Below are positions 12,769-25,589 of a stretch of 64,000 nucleotides of DNA, piece after piece. Origin of the DNA: Linyphia triangularis (lineage: Eukaryota; Arthropoda; Arachnida; Araneae; Linyphiidae); the NCBI GenBank assembly GCA_963978545.1, contig OZ021721.1, forward strand, positions 110,519,366-110,583,365. Direction: 5' to 3'. The notes under the pieces are model-generated. The model saw only the letters and a list, made by a program, of their open reading frames with translations, made no database searches and was not told where the DNA came from. The number at the start of each line of letters is the position of its first letter. Within the stretch, counting starts at the first letter, position 1. Position numbers and translations under genes: made by a program.

Positions 12769-12931
12769 GGGGATAACACTTTGGTCTTGCATAACAAAAG
12801 TGCCAGGTTTGAATCCTGGGTCAGGAATGAATGTTTGTTGTGGTTCAGAATCCGTGTTAAGCTGTAGGTCCCAGCCTGATTAGCTGTCATTGTGCATAAA
12901 TATAGGTTGTAGAGCATAAAAACCAACCAAC
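12769..12931 (+). mobile_element. tRNA-derived SINE with CAACC tail (family 1)
   Basis: The insertion is flanked by a 10-bp target duplication, CCACTCTAGA at 12759-12768 and CCACTCTGGA at 12932-12941 (one mismatch). The head has an A-box-like GGATAACACTTTGG segment and a clear B box within CAGGTTTGAATCCTGGG, as in RNA polymerase III promoters of tRNA origin. The 3' tail is AACCAACCAACC, shared with the other SINEs in this window. The short antisense ORFs across it are chance frames. Confidence 0.85.
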
Positions 12932-12944
12932 CCACTCTGGAATT

Positions 12945-15505
12945 CTAGACGAAGACTATCAAAATAAAAACAAATATATTGAATAATAATTTTCAATTCA
13001 TACAACAGAAAACTAAAACCTTCCATATAATTTAATAACAGAAAATGTATCAAAAGTTGCATGATAAGTTAGATATAGAGACAAAATATCAAATAAACTA
13101 TAAAATATCTGTAGCAAAATATTTGTAATGAATATTCAAAGATTTTTTAGTGTAGTTTTATAAAATATTTCTGAAAAAGCATTTCAGGCATTAAAAACTC
13201 ACAAAATAGTAATGGTAAAATTATGTATAAGTGGGAAAATAAATCTGTTTAATGTAATGTATATGTAAGGTGTATCATACTACATATATTCAGGATTACA
13301 AAACCGTAAATTCTAAAAAACATTACCAAATAAATCATTAATAGAATACTGATATCACTAATGGAAGCAGTTTGTATGCTTTAATCATATTTTTTTTAAA
13401 TTTCATTAAGTAGACAAGATTATCTTAAACTCATAAATATATTGTTATCTTAGCCTAATTTAATATCAAAACATAAATTGCAGCAAAAATTTAAATAATA
13501 TGCTATAATAACTTTAAGTTTAACATAACAAGCAAAATATAACTGTCATCTGACTAATAACACCAAAACCTACTGGCTATGTAATACAAATCGCACAACT
13601 AATGATTTTGCTGTTTTCATGCCTATTCTTTTTGAAAATTCACTAAAAACTGCTTAGAATTGAATTACATTTAAAAACATTATCATAGACAAATTTGGGG
13701 CTATTTTATGTGTCATACAGGTCAGAGTATGCAAATACCATACATCCAAGTATACAAAATTGAAACCATTATAGCCTGTCCACTCCACTTGGACAATTAA
13801 GCCATTTCAATGAAAGATAAAAATAGAGAAACCATCATGAATTTCAATACTCATACATCTTTTTGTATTACTGGTGCTTTTGCCTAGGTTACAGTTACAA
13901 AACATTCTTCATTTTAGAGGTATGTATGAATATTCTACCAGCAAAGAACTTGTGAAACCCTTTATATAACAGGACACACATAAATATATACCACGAAAGT
14001 AAGAATAAATTGTTTAGTGATAAGGAAGCACAAAAATTAGTAAAAGCCAAAACTCCTGTCAGTGGAGTGTAGGGCCAATTGCATCAGATGAAATAGTCAT
14101 TTCACAGTGAACCTTAAAAAGGCAGAAACAACAGTAAGTATCAAATCTCTGAACAACTTATGGAAAAGCCAAAAGTGACTATTTTTTACCATGCTTACGG
14201 AACTTCTTATAACTATAAAAAAAAATACCAATGATATGTCACACCGATATCTTTAAACAAAGAAAAAATGGAGTGTTTAGGATAAAAAAACAACGGATAA
14301 AAATTATTAAAATTTCCAAGAACATAAAATTGAGTTCTAGCATGTTTTTTATGTAAAATTTTAGACAAATGTCCAGAAATAACTAAGCTATGGATCTTCA
14401 AACAGATTGAATTGTATGATTCAGAATGTTTTGACTTGAAATCCTATGCTTTTTTGAAATTCATTAAATAATTCTTTTTATTTGTAATTACTTTAAAACC
14501 ACTTTTTTTTCATTTCATAATTTAGCTATAGATTCTTTGCCTTTCCACATTACTTGGTCGTTTAAGTTTTAATACCTTCATTCTCTCTTTTTTTGGATGT
14601 GATATAATCTTTTTCTGGTCTTCCCTTCGATATTTGTTCAAATTCTTATGACGGGCGCCAACCTCAAGCAGTATACATTTTTATGGGAGCGGAACTTAAA
14701 TTTTTAACGAAAACTGAGTTAGCAAACATTCTTGAGCGAGACACATCTGAGAGCCATAATCAGAGGTAGGCCTTTTTTGACATTACTCTCTTTGAACCTA
14801 CAACTTTTCTTCAAGTTTATGGGTTTTTTATTGCAATAAAGTTTATTGTGTTTTTGAGGCTGGCAGCTTTTTCTACTTTCCAAAAGTATTTTTAAAGTAT
14901 AATTGATTATGCTTTTTCAATTTGATTTGGTACATTGTTTTTCCTATTAATGCATAACTAACCAAGAATGTACTTATTGAATGTCATTAAAGCTCTCACA
15001 AATGCTATGTATCTCACATCAGACTATGCAAGACCATTTTATTTTGGACAGGCTGTATAGAACAAATACTTAGGTCTACTTCAAACAAAATTATGGAATG
15101 CCTTAGCACAGATGTTTCATATACTTCTCATTGTACATAAAATTTTGCATTTCTGTTCCTTCTCAAAACATGATTTTATGAAATTATGGTAGTATTTACA
15201 TAGTGCCTTTTGTTTTTCATTCATATGTTCATATTGCTTCAGAAATGCAATACCCAGAATATGTAGGGATTAGCAAACAAGCTACTGCCTTTGTTAAAGA
15301 TGTTCCTAATGCATTCAGCAGAAATTTCTGCACCTACAATCTTCACAATAGGTAGAATTTCTTACATTATATGATAAAAGATGAACCCCATTGTGGGAAA
15401 ACAATGGAATTGAATTTGAAAGCAGAAATGGCGCCATACAATGGCTGATTCCTAGGATACAAATTTATGAACAAACAACATGCCTAGAGTATTAGGATTT
15501 TAAAA
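12945..15505. other. AT-rich DNA, no gene seen
   Basis: No confident exon, RNA gene or transposon terminus was found in this stretch. A GC-richer patch at 14650-14770 (GACGGGCGCCAACCTCAAGC) could be a decayed transposon fragment but has no recognisable protein. Confidence 0.4.
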
Positions 15506-15870
15506 GGTAAGTGTACCCAAGTAGTAGCATGAAGTGATAAATCAAGTCATCTGAAGGTCATAAAATTCGTCACTTTGTCCATTTTGGAAACGACATCTGG
15601 ACGTCATTAACGGCGTTAAAAATGACGTGATTCAATGACGCCCGAATCACTATGCCGCTGTTTAGATGACGCTTTTAATGCCCTATTATTGACGTCACCC
15701 AAATGGTCACCTGAACGGCAATTAATGACGCTTTTTTGTTTTGTTTATTATATAGATTTATTTTATATATATTTTATTATTTGTCATTATAGGGCGATTA
15801 TTTCACTTTATTTTTCTTATTTCCGTACTACAAGACTCCCATTTAATTCAGCGTTAACTCCTTTTATTTT

Positions 15871-16325
15871 AAATCATAAGCTAAATTGCAGAACTCACTT
15901 CAAAGTATTAGTTTGAAAAATAAAATCAATTTGTAATTTTTAACAAGGATATGCATTTCTATACATATATATATTTACTAAACAGATTGAAATAAAAGTA
16001 TTAAAACAACAAATTGTACAGTTAAGAATATTTTATTAAAATTCATCAAGTAACAAGTTATTCCAGTATAACAACACTCAAAGTTTACAAGAAAACATGC
16101 ATTAAATCATAAGTTAAATTTCAGAATTCCCATCAAAGAATTAGTTTGAAAAATAAAACCAATTTGTAATTTTAAACAAGGATATGCATTTTTTAATATA
16201 TTTACTAAACAGATTTAAATAAAAGTAGTAAAACAACAAATTGTATAGCTAAGAATATTTTATTAAAATTCATCAAGTAACAAGTTATTCCAGGATAGCA
16301 ACACTCAAAGTACACAAGAAAAAAA
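15871..16325. repeat. Direct repeat, ~233-bp unit, two copies
   Basis: Both copies begin at AAATCATAAG (15871 and 16104) and share the blocks TTAGTTTGAAAAATAAAA, TTTACTAAACAGATT and ATTCATCAAGTAACAAGTTA. Differences are scattered substitutions and short indels. The pair lies inside the 3.6-kb inverted-repeat element and has no coding potential. Confidence 0.85.
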
Positions 16326-16671
16326 ATATCAATACACTACACAAATAGTTTAATTAGTTCAAATACAAAAGATATGTACATCATATGCTCAATAGAACTT
16401 CAAATGATTTTGCAGGGAAGATAAGAAATGCTTTCAATGTTGGCTTTTTTATAATATTAATATAGCTAGCAGTGTGGCCCTGTGCTGATGGGGACCCGTT
16501 GAAAGACATAGAAGTTTACATTTAAGAAAAAGTGGAACAGAAGTAGTATAAGGCATTTGGCGATTTTTTTCATTTATCGTTAAGAAAAATAGCAAAAATC
16601 AAAAACAGGGTAACTAAAAGAAAATTAAAACATTAATAAGCATAAAATTAAGTCAAAATATAAATTATTAA

Positions 16672-16849
16672 GGGTATTCTTTCGTTAGGCATTTACCAGT
16701 TGGCGCCAAGCCTAACAGTTAAATGACACGTAAATGTATTGCCAATTTTAAATATATTAAGTATAAATTATTTGAAGGTCGTTAGTTTGGATTAGTTAGG
16801 TCTACAACTGGACAGTTTTTATCTGGTACCCATCTAACAGAACAGTACT
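16672..16849 (-). mobile_element. hAT-like MITE, GGGTACTCTTCCGTTAG family (copy 1)
   Basis: The left end GGGTATTCTTTCGTTAGGC and the right end CATCTAACAGAACAGTAC are diverged inverted copies of the termini of the better-preserved element at 50011-50314. The ACCAGTTGG block just inside one end and the ATCTGGTACC block inside the other also match. The orientation is reversed with respect to the 50-kb copy. Confidence 0.6.
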
Positions 16850-16939
16850 AAATTAAATTAAAATATAAATAATAAAATTAAAGTATAACACTGTAAATAA
16901 AAAACGTTGTGAAAAATAGCATTTATCTGTACAATTGCA

Positions 16940-17096
16940 GAACTAAAAACCTTCAAATCATTTATAATTCCTATAACAAACTGTTATAGGGATGCTATAG
17001 CATAGGCTTGGTGATACATTGTTTAAACATGTAAACATTTAATAGCGCATGAAAATAAGGCTTGGTGAGTAATCATATCCGGCTAACGGTAGAGTA
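16940..17096 (+). mobile_element. hAT-like MITE, truncated (copy 2)
   Basis: The segment carries the family interior TCATTTATAATTCCTATAAC followed by AACTGTTATAGGGATGCTAT, and the right end GCTAACGGTAGAGTACCG. The left terminus could not be located, so this copy is probably 5'-truncated. Confidence 0.5.
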
Positions 17097-17387
17097 CCGA
17101 TTTTGCAAATTCAGATCAGAAAATTTTTACAGAGAAATAACTTTATTATAAAGTAGAAAATTACAAGGCGTTCATATAAAAATAATGAATTGAACAAACA
17201 CTTCACACAAACTATTTGCTTACATAGTGTTTGGTTTCCATAAAGTCTCTGGAGTCATCATCCCGAAACACAACGTTGAATTGATTGAACCACATTGCAT
17301 AATAAATGTATGCATTCATATCGAATTATCTTTTATTTATTCTGATTAACACAATTTTGGCAACTTCTTTCACTTACAGCATTACAG

Positions 17388-17831
17388 TCAGTGATAAGCA
17401 TAATTCTTATAGCAATTTTGAAAATATATATTTTTGTTTTTGATGACAGTCATTTTATGGTTTGCGCTTACTGTTAATATAGTTTTGCAAACAAGGAACT
17501 TATTGACAATGAAACAATAGTAAACAATCAAAATAGCTATTGAGGAAAGGCGAAATAACATGTTTCGAAATACCTTCAAGATATTTCTGTGTATACATTC
17601 TCTAATAATCTTATAACAAACACATTCATTGCTCAAAATAAAAATGGCTATTAATAAAAGTACTTTTTTCTGTGAATTTGGTAATTGTTTATGATAATAT
17701 TTTGAAATTACATTGTATTTTTTGAAGTTGATTATTCCAACCAAAAAACATCCATTATTGAAAGTATGAACTTGAATATTACATACAATCAAAAACGAAT
17801 ATAATTTAGCATCAGAATGGATGATCATCAC
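17388..17831 (-). other. 147-codon open frame of unknown status
   Basis: This is the longest uninterrupted frame inside the 3.6-kb inverted-repeat element. It begins MMIIHSDAKLYSFLIVCNIQ and is rich in Ile, Phe, Lys, Asn and Tyr throughout, which is what random AT-rich sequence encodes. No domain, catalytic motif or membrane protein signature was recognised beyond hydrophobic stretches, one around residues 57-66 and one around 96-110. Its position within a transposon is the only reason to list it. It may be a decayed transposase frame or chance. I lean to chance. Confidence 0.15.
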
Positions 17832-17855
17832 ACAACATACAGTTTACTAAGCAAC

Positions 17856-18057
17856 AGTACTATTCCGTTAACCAGATACCAGATAAAAACCACCACCAGA
17901 CCTAACTTATACAAACTAACAACTTTTAAATCATTTATAATTTCTATAACAAACAGTAAACATTTAGGGTTGGAGATACATTTATGCATCTGTTAAACAT
18001 GTTAACGTTTGGATTTGGCGAAAACTGTTAACCTATTCATCTAACCGAAGAGTACCA
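17856..18057 (+). mobile_element. hAT-like MITE (copy 3)
   Basis: The left end TACTATTCCGTTAACCAGATACC and inverted right end CATCTAACCGAAGAGTACC match the 50011-50314 family, as do the internal ACCAGATAAAAACC and TCATTTATAATTTCTATAAC blocks. This is the third member of the family packed into 1.4 kb of the same host element. Confidence 0.6.
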
Positions 18058-19159
18058 AAGCATCTCTTCTTGGCTCATTTGCATACAAAAAATTAGAAGC
18101 AAAAAATAAATTAATTATAAAGATAGAACTGCTCATCCCATGTCCTTCATCGAGAACCGGCCGGGGCTAACATTGTTTGAAGCCTTTTTTTGCCATGCCT
18201 TGAATAATGCGGACCACACTTATGACCAAACGGAAGCAATACCTTTGGGCTTAAGGCCCAGGATAAAAAACATAACAAAATCATTTCGAAAAAGTTATGA
18301 AAGAAGCGACTGCATATGTATTTACTAATAGAGATAGAGTTACGGATAAATATTAACATTAAGTTTGGGATGTTAAAGAAGAATCAGTTTGTTTACATTA
18401 TGAGCACACTAGGCTTTAACACTTAACTAACCATGTCTAGAAATGAACATTAAATTGTAAACATTACAATGTGTGATAATTGAAAAGTAAACAAAAGAGC
18501 ATAATAAGTGAAACTCAAGTAAAATAATTTCTTATATGTGTTTCTTGAAACTGTATTAAATTACAAATATGCATTGCATTTTTTATTTCTACCAAATCAC
18601 AGAATATAATTATTTTACATTCACTTTAGAATTACTAATAATTTCAAGCTATTAACACGAGATTTTCTTTACCAGAAAACACTAAATACGAATCAATTAC
18701 TTACATAAAGATTACTCACCTATTTGTTATGCTATTTTTATTTCGTGGCTCCTGGTTCTAGTAAATACTCGAAATACTACAAGCTACAAGTTTATAAAAA
18801 AAAGTAGGCTTCACAAGTAGAAGTGTGTATTCTGTCGTGAGTCTGTATAAAAAAAAAAAAAAATTAAATTCGCGTCATATGATGACTAAAAAATTATGTC
18901 ATAAAGTGACCCAAAAATATTTGAGTCATTTAATATGTACAAAAAGACGTCATTTCATGACCAAAAATATTTGCGTCGTATGCTGACCAAAAATATTTGC
19001 GTCGTATGATGACCAAAAAAGTTACGTGATTTTAGAAACGTCAGTTTGTATGACCATTAGATGATGTCAGAACTGACGTGATTTTTTACTGAATAACGTC
19101 ATTCGAGAAAAGATGCCCTAAAAATCACGTCATGCTACTACTTGGGTACAATTAAAGGC

Positions 19160-22100
19160 AAATTTTAAATTGGTACACATAACAGCTAATTATAATAAAA
19201 TAGTAACAAGGTTTTATTCAAGGTATCTTCAAGGTCTTATGCATAATGAAAAACAAGGAATTATGTGTACAGATACCTTAAGTATTAAAATTTTAGCAGC
19301 AATATCAGTAAAACAAGAAGTATAGTTTAAAAACATGGTTACATGGGAACACATTTTTGTGACATTTATACATCTGAATGACACACTTTTTTCATACATT
19401 TAGAAATGTAAAATGGAAATACAGTTTATCATTATATTTCTGTATTTATAATTTCATTATGATCATTATATTTACAAAGAAAAGTGTGTGTTTGCTTAGT
19501 AAACATTTTTTTTTTTTTTTTTTTTTACATTTTTTATAATTAGAGATATAAATTACATGTAGAGTATCAAAACTGAAATGACACCAGCTTTATTCAAATT
19601 TCAAGGCATATATAAAGTAATATATTAACTATTTGCATATGTAAGTAAAATTAAACACATGCAGGAAGAGCAATTTGGTTACACTTTGAATAGTTTTAAT
19701 TGCCTAAACATGTCTCAATTTATGCATACTTTTTTAATATCTATAGAGGCATGTTTGTATATTTGAGTCAATCAGGATGTTGATAAATGGAAAAATTAGT
19801 ATTTTTAATAAAACTAATATTTTATTAAAATATCCACGCCTGTTTCAGTTCACATGCTCATTTCATAAGTGTAATGTTGATTGTGTAAACATGAATATTG
19901 GTGATTTTCTAAAATCACATAAGAGTCTTGAATTAAATTTGAATTTACAAACTAAAATTTTCATTGCAGTCAAGTTTTTTTTTTTTTTTTTTTAATTAAT
20001 TTTGCAAATAAATTATTTTACATAGTTTTGAATTCAAATTATATTAAATCAGAAAAGATTACTCTATCATCTAATTGTATTTTTAGACCAAGCAATTCTT
20101 TCATAAATATTGTTTCCACACATTCCTTAATTATATTTGTTTGAAATGAAATTTACAAATAAAACTAAAATTATTTGTCGCTTTGTCTGTTACAATATTT
20201 TTTTTAAAATTTACAATAACTTTTTTTTATGTCTTATAAGTTATAAAAACTATATATTTAAGGAAATTTCTTTGTTATTGTTAAAATTAGGATTAAAATT
20301 ACTTGACTTGATATCTTTAATTAGTTTTATTTTAAATTTTTGAAAATCTTCAATGGGTCAATTATAAATTCCAGCAAGTTTAGTAATAAAATAGTCGATA
20401 CCTTTACTAAAAGGATAAAAAAAAATCCAATTTAGATATTTCCTACATCTAAATTTTAAACCTAAATTAAAAATTTCTAAGTTGCAAATCTTTCACAATA
20501 CCAAAGTTACCATTAGCCACATGACCATAATTCTTGTCCACAAATTCTCTATAAAAATGACAATAACAATCAGAACTGGATAAACTTTAAATGGGACTAA
20601 AAAAAATTATCTGTTATAATATAAGATTATAGTATTTCATGAATAGCTATACCCACAAAGGTTTTACTACAATCAAAAACATTTAATCATGATATAATTG
20701 ATTAAGATATTTTCCTCACATCAAAAAAGTAATTTTATCCAACAGGCACAATATGATTGATTCAGACTTTCTCAAACAGCAGACTTGAGTTAAAAGCTTG
20801 ATATTTAGAATAAAGCTTAGATGAAATACCCTGGGCATATTAAACACAGATTTCTACGATTGTAAAAAGTACACATAAGAAAATAAAAAAAAATGCTTAA
20901 GATTAAAAATGCATTACCTTGTACCTATATATATTTTAAATCACAGAACCAGATAGCTTACAATTAACCATACAAATTACTTAAGCAGCATACGACTTTC
21001 GACATACATACTGTTTAGAAAGCATAAATTCACAGAAACAAATCTTTTTTTTATGAAAACGGGCACAATTTAACGTAGAATGTTATTCCTGCCTTAACAA
21101 GTTTTAAAGAACATAACATAAGTAGAATTAAAAGAAAAATTAAAAAGTAAAAAGAATTTTATCGTACAAACAAGCAGCAAAAAGAGAGGAAACTCACTGT
21201 TAGAAAATATTTTGAATGTTACTCTTTTTGTGATTTGTGTATTATGATAACTCTTCAACTGTGTTCAGAGTAAGCAAGAACCAAACACAAATATGGAACT
21301 AATTAAAAATATGTAAACTCTTTGTTTATCTCTCGCCACTTTGTTTTTAAAACAAAGTACAAAATGTAACAAAATATTTCAAATCCAATTAAAACAGAAA
21401 GTTCTGAAGATTATTCTAATATAAAAATCATTGACAGTTGGCAATTAACTTTATTCCTAATTATAATTCTATAATAGTTGTATACATGGGATCACATAGC
21501 GTTAGAAGATATATTAGATCTGCATACATCAAAAATATCAAATCTTATTCAACAATCTATACATCATTTTACTAATGTCAGAAACTAATTCATTTATTTT
21601 GATTACGACTGCATAGTATATAATGTGACAATTTTATTCCTAAATGCTTAATAACTAATAACGTGTAACTAATAATTTTTACAATCACTTGTATTTGTGA
21701 TCATTTATAAATTTTTAAGAAAAATTTCTATTTTGAAATAGCTTTAAGAAATCTAAAACACACTTTAATGAAGAAAAAATTACATCAAATATAGAAAAAA
21801 AATTCTATAAAAATCTATATATTCAAATACCTATACTTCTTAAATGCCTATATTCAGATATTGAATTTGGGATGGTCAGCAAGGAATTCAAATTTTTTTT
21901 AAACATGCCTCTTTTTCAAGCTTCCACTTTATTAGCAGCATCTATAATTATTTAAAAAATAAGAAAAATAATTATTATTTATGTGTTATCTTTAGATCTA
22001 CTATATAAACATATTTAAATTTTCAGAAAAGGAAGCAAAGATGATGTGTAATCGGGATGGGAAGGAAAGTGGCGATTGGCATTGATTCTCTTAACATATG

Positions 22101-22815
22101 GTTTTACCAAGAACAAGGGGTAATCGACTATGAAGAGAGAGATAGTATGACAAGTTAACCCCTAACTCGTCAACCTCCAAACATTAGGTGCTTTGTCTGC
22201 TTGTCAGACCTGACAAAAAGAATTTAATAGTAAATCACACCCCCTTCAATATAATTCAACAATTCATATGAGCTAAATCCTTTAAAAAAATATAAGAAGA
22301 AAGTTATCAGGATAATTCCATGTCAAATTATTATTTTTATTATTTTTTTAAATATTATCAGAACAATATAATTTCTAACTTTTTATATTTTTTCTATGAA
22401 TATCTAAAATTATAAATTTTTTACTAAACAGCAAACTATGTATTTTGTGGCAACAGTGCCCTTTAAAGTTATTGCTTTTGTTTATGTTGTTAGGGTTTTG
22501 ATATTCTTATTTGTTTTTTGCAAAGGTAAGTTTGCTTGATTAAACAATTTTCCTCATTGAATGAGTATATATCAGAAATAATTTTCAATTGCACATTATT
22601 AAAATAAATTGAATTTTCAATAAATGTGTTGAGTATATTAAATTAAAGTGTTTGTTATATTCATCATTTTTCAACAGATACCCTAGGCACCTTATAACTA
22701 ACTAGTCAATCAGATAAAACAGCACAACATTTTAAACAAAAATATTCCATTATGTCACAACTTAAAGATATAGAAGGAATATATGCAAGGAATACTTTCA
22801 AATATATATGAATTT
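19160..22815. other. AT-rich DNA, no gene seen
   Basis: No gene or transposon boundary was recognised. Poly-T tracts occur at 19507-19527 and 19976-19993. A slightly GC-richer block at 22020-22200, containing GTAATCGGGATGGGAAGG, is unassigned. Confidence 0.4.
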
Positions 22816-22819
22816 TTCA

Positions 22820-22957
22820 GCAATCAGTCATGGTAAAGGATGGATTAAGAGGGCAGAAAGAACACTGAAGCAAAGAATGCGAGAAGCGAGAAGGAAAACT
22901 GATCCTCACTTTGCTGAAGAATTTGTAGAATTTATTTTAAAAAATATGTGCATAATG
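22820..22957 (+). CDS. Possible orphan coding exon
   Basis: An acceptor-like TATGAATTTTTCAG is followed by a 138-bp stretch with one open frame reading ISHGKGWIKRAERTLKQRMR and continuing to HFAEEFVEFILKNM. It is then closed by a consensus donor, GTAAGTATG. The composition (charged, Arg/Lys/Glu-rich, GC-richer than its surroundings) is unlike the chance frames nearby. The other two frames contain stops early. I do not recognise the protein, and no partner exons were found within several kb. It may be an internal exon of a long-intron gene or a fragment of a decayed element. Confidence 0.3.
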
Positions 22958-24919
22958 TAAGTATGCTCTATGTTACTGAGAGTTCAGTTGTCAAAGAAAA
23001 ATATACAATCAATTAATTATGTTCTCCATCAGGAAAAGTTTTTATACAGATTCCCAAAACTAGAAAATAACATTGTTTTATTAAAATAGGAAACTATGTA
23101 ATAAAATTGGCTAATACTTCAATGAATTCCTAAGAGTTTTTAATCATAAATCAAAATAATAGGGTAAATAAAAATAAAAAAATTATAAATTGTTTATAAC
23201 ATAGTAAAGATTACAATATAAGTATGTAGTACCAATTGGGTATTAGTAATTTTAGAAGGAAAGAAAAAATTATTAAGCATTTTGTAGGCGAAAAAAATGA
23301 CAAAGGAAGGGATACAGTGAGCAGTCAAGTTTTCAGAAGAAAGAAGAATATTTTGTTTGTCCAATTAGAGAAGCCATTTCAGATATCAATACAGATACAA
23401 CATTAAAATATTGCTTGAGCCCAACTTTGATCATTGATGCAACTTTGTTTTTATTCATTTTAATTTCAATAAATATATTATGGGTTAATCTTAATTTGTT
23501 TCCACATTGGCCTGTAAGACGCATATAGTGGAAGTCATGTAAATGAAATTATTTTTTTTTAAATTGGGAAGAATATTTTTTATGGAATTTTCTAAGTTTC
23601 AACCTTATAATATATTACTGTAATAATTAAATGCTTATCACTTAATTATTAGTGAAGACTCAGAATAACTATAAAAAAACTTAAATTTCAATTGTAGCCA
23701 AAAAATTAGTTCCAAATAAATTTTGTAAGTTGCTAAAATATGTCTAAGGTTGCAATGATATGTGATATCTTCTTAACTATCAAAATATTTTTTTTTATTC
23801 CATATTTAAAAGTTAGAAAAAATTGCTGTTGTAGTGCAAATCACACATGGAATGCCCATTAACCAAACTTTTCATTAAATACAATTAAGTTACTAGTTGG
23901 GAGATTTATGGTTACTCTAATCATTACATCAGAGTGAATCAAAAAGGAACTGCACATTCTTTCTGGTTTATACTCACATTTCTAGTTATAAAAATTATTT
24001 ACTATTCCATAAATATATGAAGTAATTAATGTATTATTCACAAAAACTGAAGACACACATGATTACATATGGTTGGTAAAGATGAAATACACATGAGGAT
24101 TTTTAGTGGGTGGAAATAATGCAATAATATGCAACAAGTTATGTGGATACAGATGCACTGAAGGCACATGATGTGAACAAATACAATATATTAGAAAGCA
24201 ATTTGAGGTTAAATAACTTGTCACAGCTTGGTTACAATAAAAACTCACGAAAAATAGGCAATTAGCTTCTTAGACTTCTTAAGGAAAATTATGCAATTAG
24301 CTCATTAGAATATTCATACAAGTGTATTGTAAAATAAAATAGTTCTGTAACACTATCGACGATATTCAAAAGGAAATTTGGTTTAGAAGAAACTAAATTT
24401 TGATCCTCTAACAAAAGGATATTGGAACACTGTTCTACAGCATTTTTCCTCCACTACTCCTCAAGCAATTAGGTTAAGGAATCAACAAAGGAAGTTTTAT
24501 TGTGCATTGTTATATTGAAATATCAAGATCAAGATAACTGAAACAATTGCCAGAATTTGGTTCTCTACAAACATTCTGGTGCATGGGATTTTAATATTTG
24601 AGCAAAGAAAAGGTTTTGTATTGCTGGGAAACTAAATATCAATTAACACATAATGATTGTTCCAAATATTTACTTGATGCTGAGAATAGAAAGATTTCCT
24701 GCATATATAGGCATCAAACAATTTTCGGTAACTTATTTTTAGTTTTGTTTAACAGAAAAAATAATCACAGAATTTATATATACATATTATCCAGTCAAAT
24801 ATGGAATCCTGCTAAACTTGCATCAATCAACTTGCCTCAGCTTAAAATTCTGAACAGCATTCCAAATATGCAACAAATGAACCTTCTTAAATCCCTCTCT
24901 TTTCCTCCCTCTATACATA

Positions 24920-24965
24920 AAGTGGAACCCTATTAACTGGCCTCTATTTAACCATATAACAAGTT
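24920..24965 (+). repeat. Tigger-like terminal inverted repeat remnant
   Basis: The sequence AGTGGAACCCTATTAACTGG, followed by a TTTAACC block, resembles the left terminus of pogo/Tigger elements. It lies about 150 bp before the Tigger-like transposase remnant, in the correct orientation. No matching right terminus was found. Confidence 0.35.
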
Positions 24966-25110
24966 TAAATAGCCAAAAATTGTAAAGTACAAAAGGTAAA
25001 AAAATAATATGAATGAAAATTTTTCAAAAAAGGAATACTTTTTCTCTTATGCTTTTACAGTATTGCACATGTTTTTCTATTAAGTCATTCTCCAAACCTT
25101 TCAGAGCATT

Positions 25111-25447
25111 CAACAGACAACTTTGCATCAGACAACGATGGGAAAGACTTGAAGCAGTGGCCGGGCATTCCCAAGGATCTCCAGCAGTAAAATATGTTGA
25201 ATGATGACATCATCAAAGTCATCACTGATGTGATTCAAGATGATAACAATGACAATATCCCATCTCTCATAACACATACGGATGGGTTAAAAGCATTGGT
25301 AACTGCTCTATGTTATCTATAGCAGCAGCTTCTTCTGTTGACGTGATGCTTTTAAAAAAATTGGCAAAACTAAGCTGCAAGTAATCAATCAAATCTCATG
25401 CCATCAGCCGAAAAAAAGTCACTGATTTCTGTAAAGATTCCTCTTAA
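25111..25447 (+). pseudogene. C-terminal remnant of a pogo/Tigger-type transposase
   Basis: One frame reads DNFASDNDGKDLKQWPGIP, then (after a TAA) NMLNDDIIKVITDVIQ and ITHTDGLKALVTALCYL, and then a TAG. A one-base shift in the A tract near 25353 continues into LAKLSCK and KKVTDFCKDSS. The block with DGLKAL-TAL-YLEQQ character and a terminal K-(I/V)TDFF-like motif is the usual C-terminus of Tigger/jerky-type DDE transposases, which cut and paste DNA at TA sites. At least two stops and one frameshift show it is dead. The catalytic DDE core is not visible upstream, so the copy is also deleted. Confidence 0.6.
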
Positions 25448-25589
25448 TGATATAAAATATAGAATTTTTACATAATTGGTGCATTTGTGAAATTTTTAAT
25501 ATAATTGTCTAAAAAACATGCATCATTACATAATTAACTTTCTGTTTTCTCCAATTCTCCACTTTAACCAGATATTTACTCAACCTGCT

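Larger units (their letters stand above)
15512..19150. mobile_element. 3.6-kb element with perfect 21-bp terminal inverted repeats
   Basis: The left end (15512-15532) contains GTACCCAAGTAGTAGCATGA. The right end (19130-19150) contains its exact complement TCATGCTACTACTTGGGTAC, and one more base pairs outside. Subterminal regions on both sides (15570-15740 and 18865-19115) are rich in TGACGTCA/GCGTCAT words, so the two ends share motif content as well as the TIR. No target duplication is obvious (flanks GGTAAG and ATTAAA), and no transposase domain was recognised inside. The interior holds a 233-bp direct repeat and three small MITEs. The class is unassigned, and it could be non-autonomous. 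Confidence 0.75.

Noticed and set aside
18140..18359. Overlapping frames on both strands in a GC-richer block
   Set aside because: Both strands are open over the same 200 bp and neither matches anything I recognise; this is composition, not evidence of a gene.
24598..24936. 112-codon frame starting at 24598
   Set aside because: It uses a TTG start, is low-complexity, and runs into the Tigger-like terminus at 24920; no family recognised.
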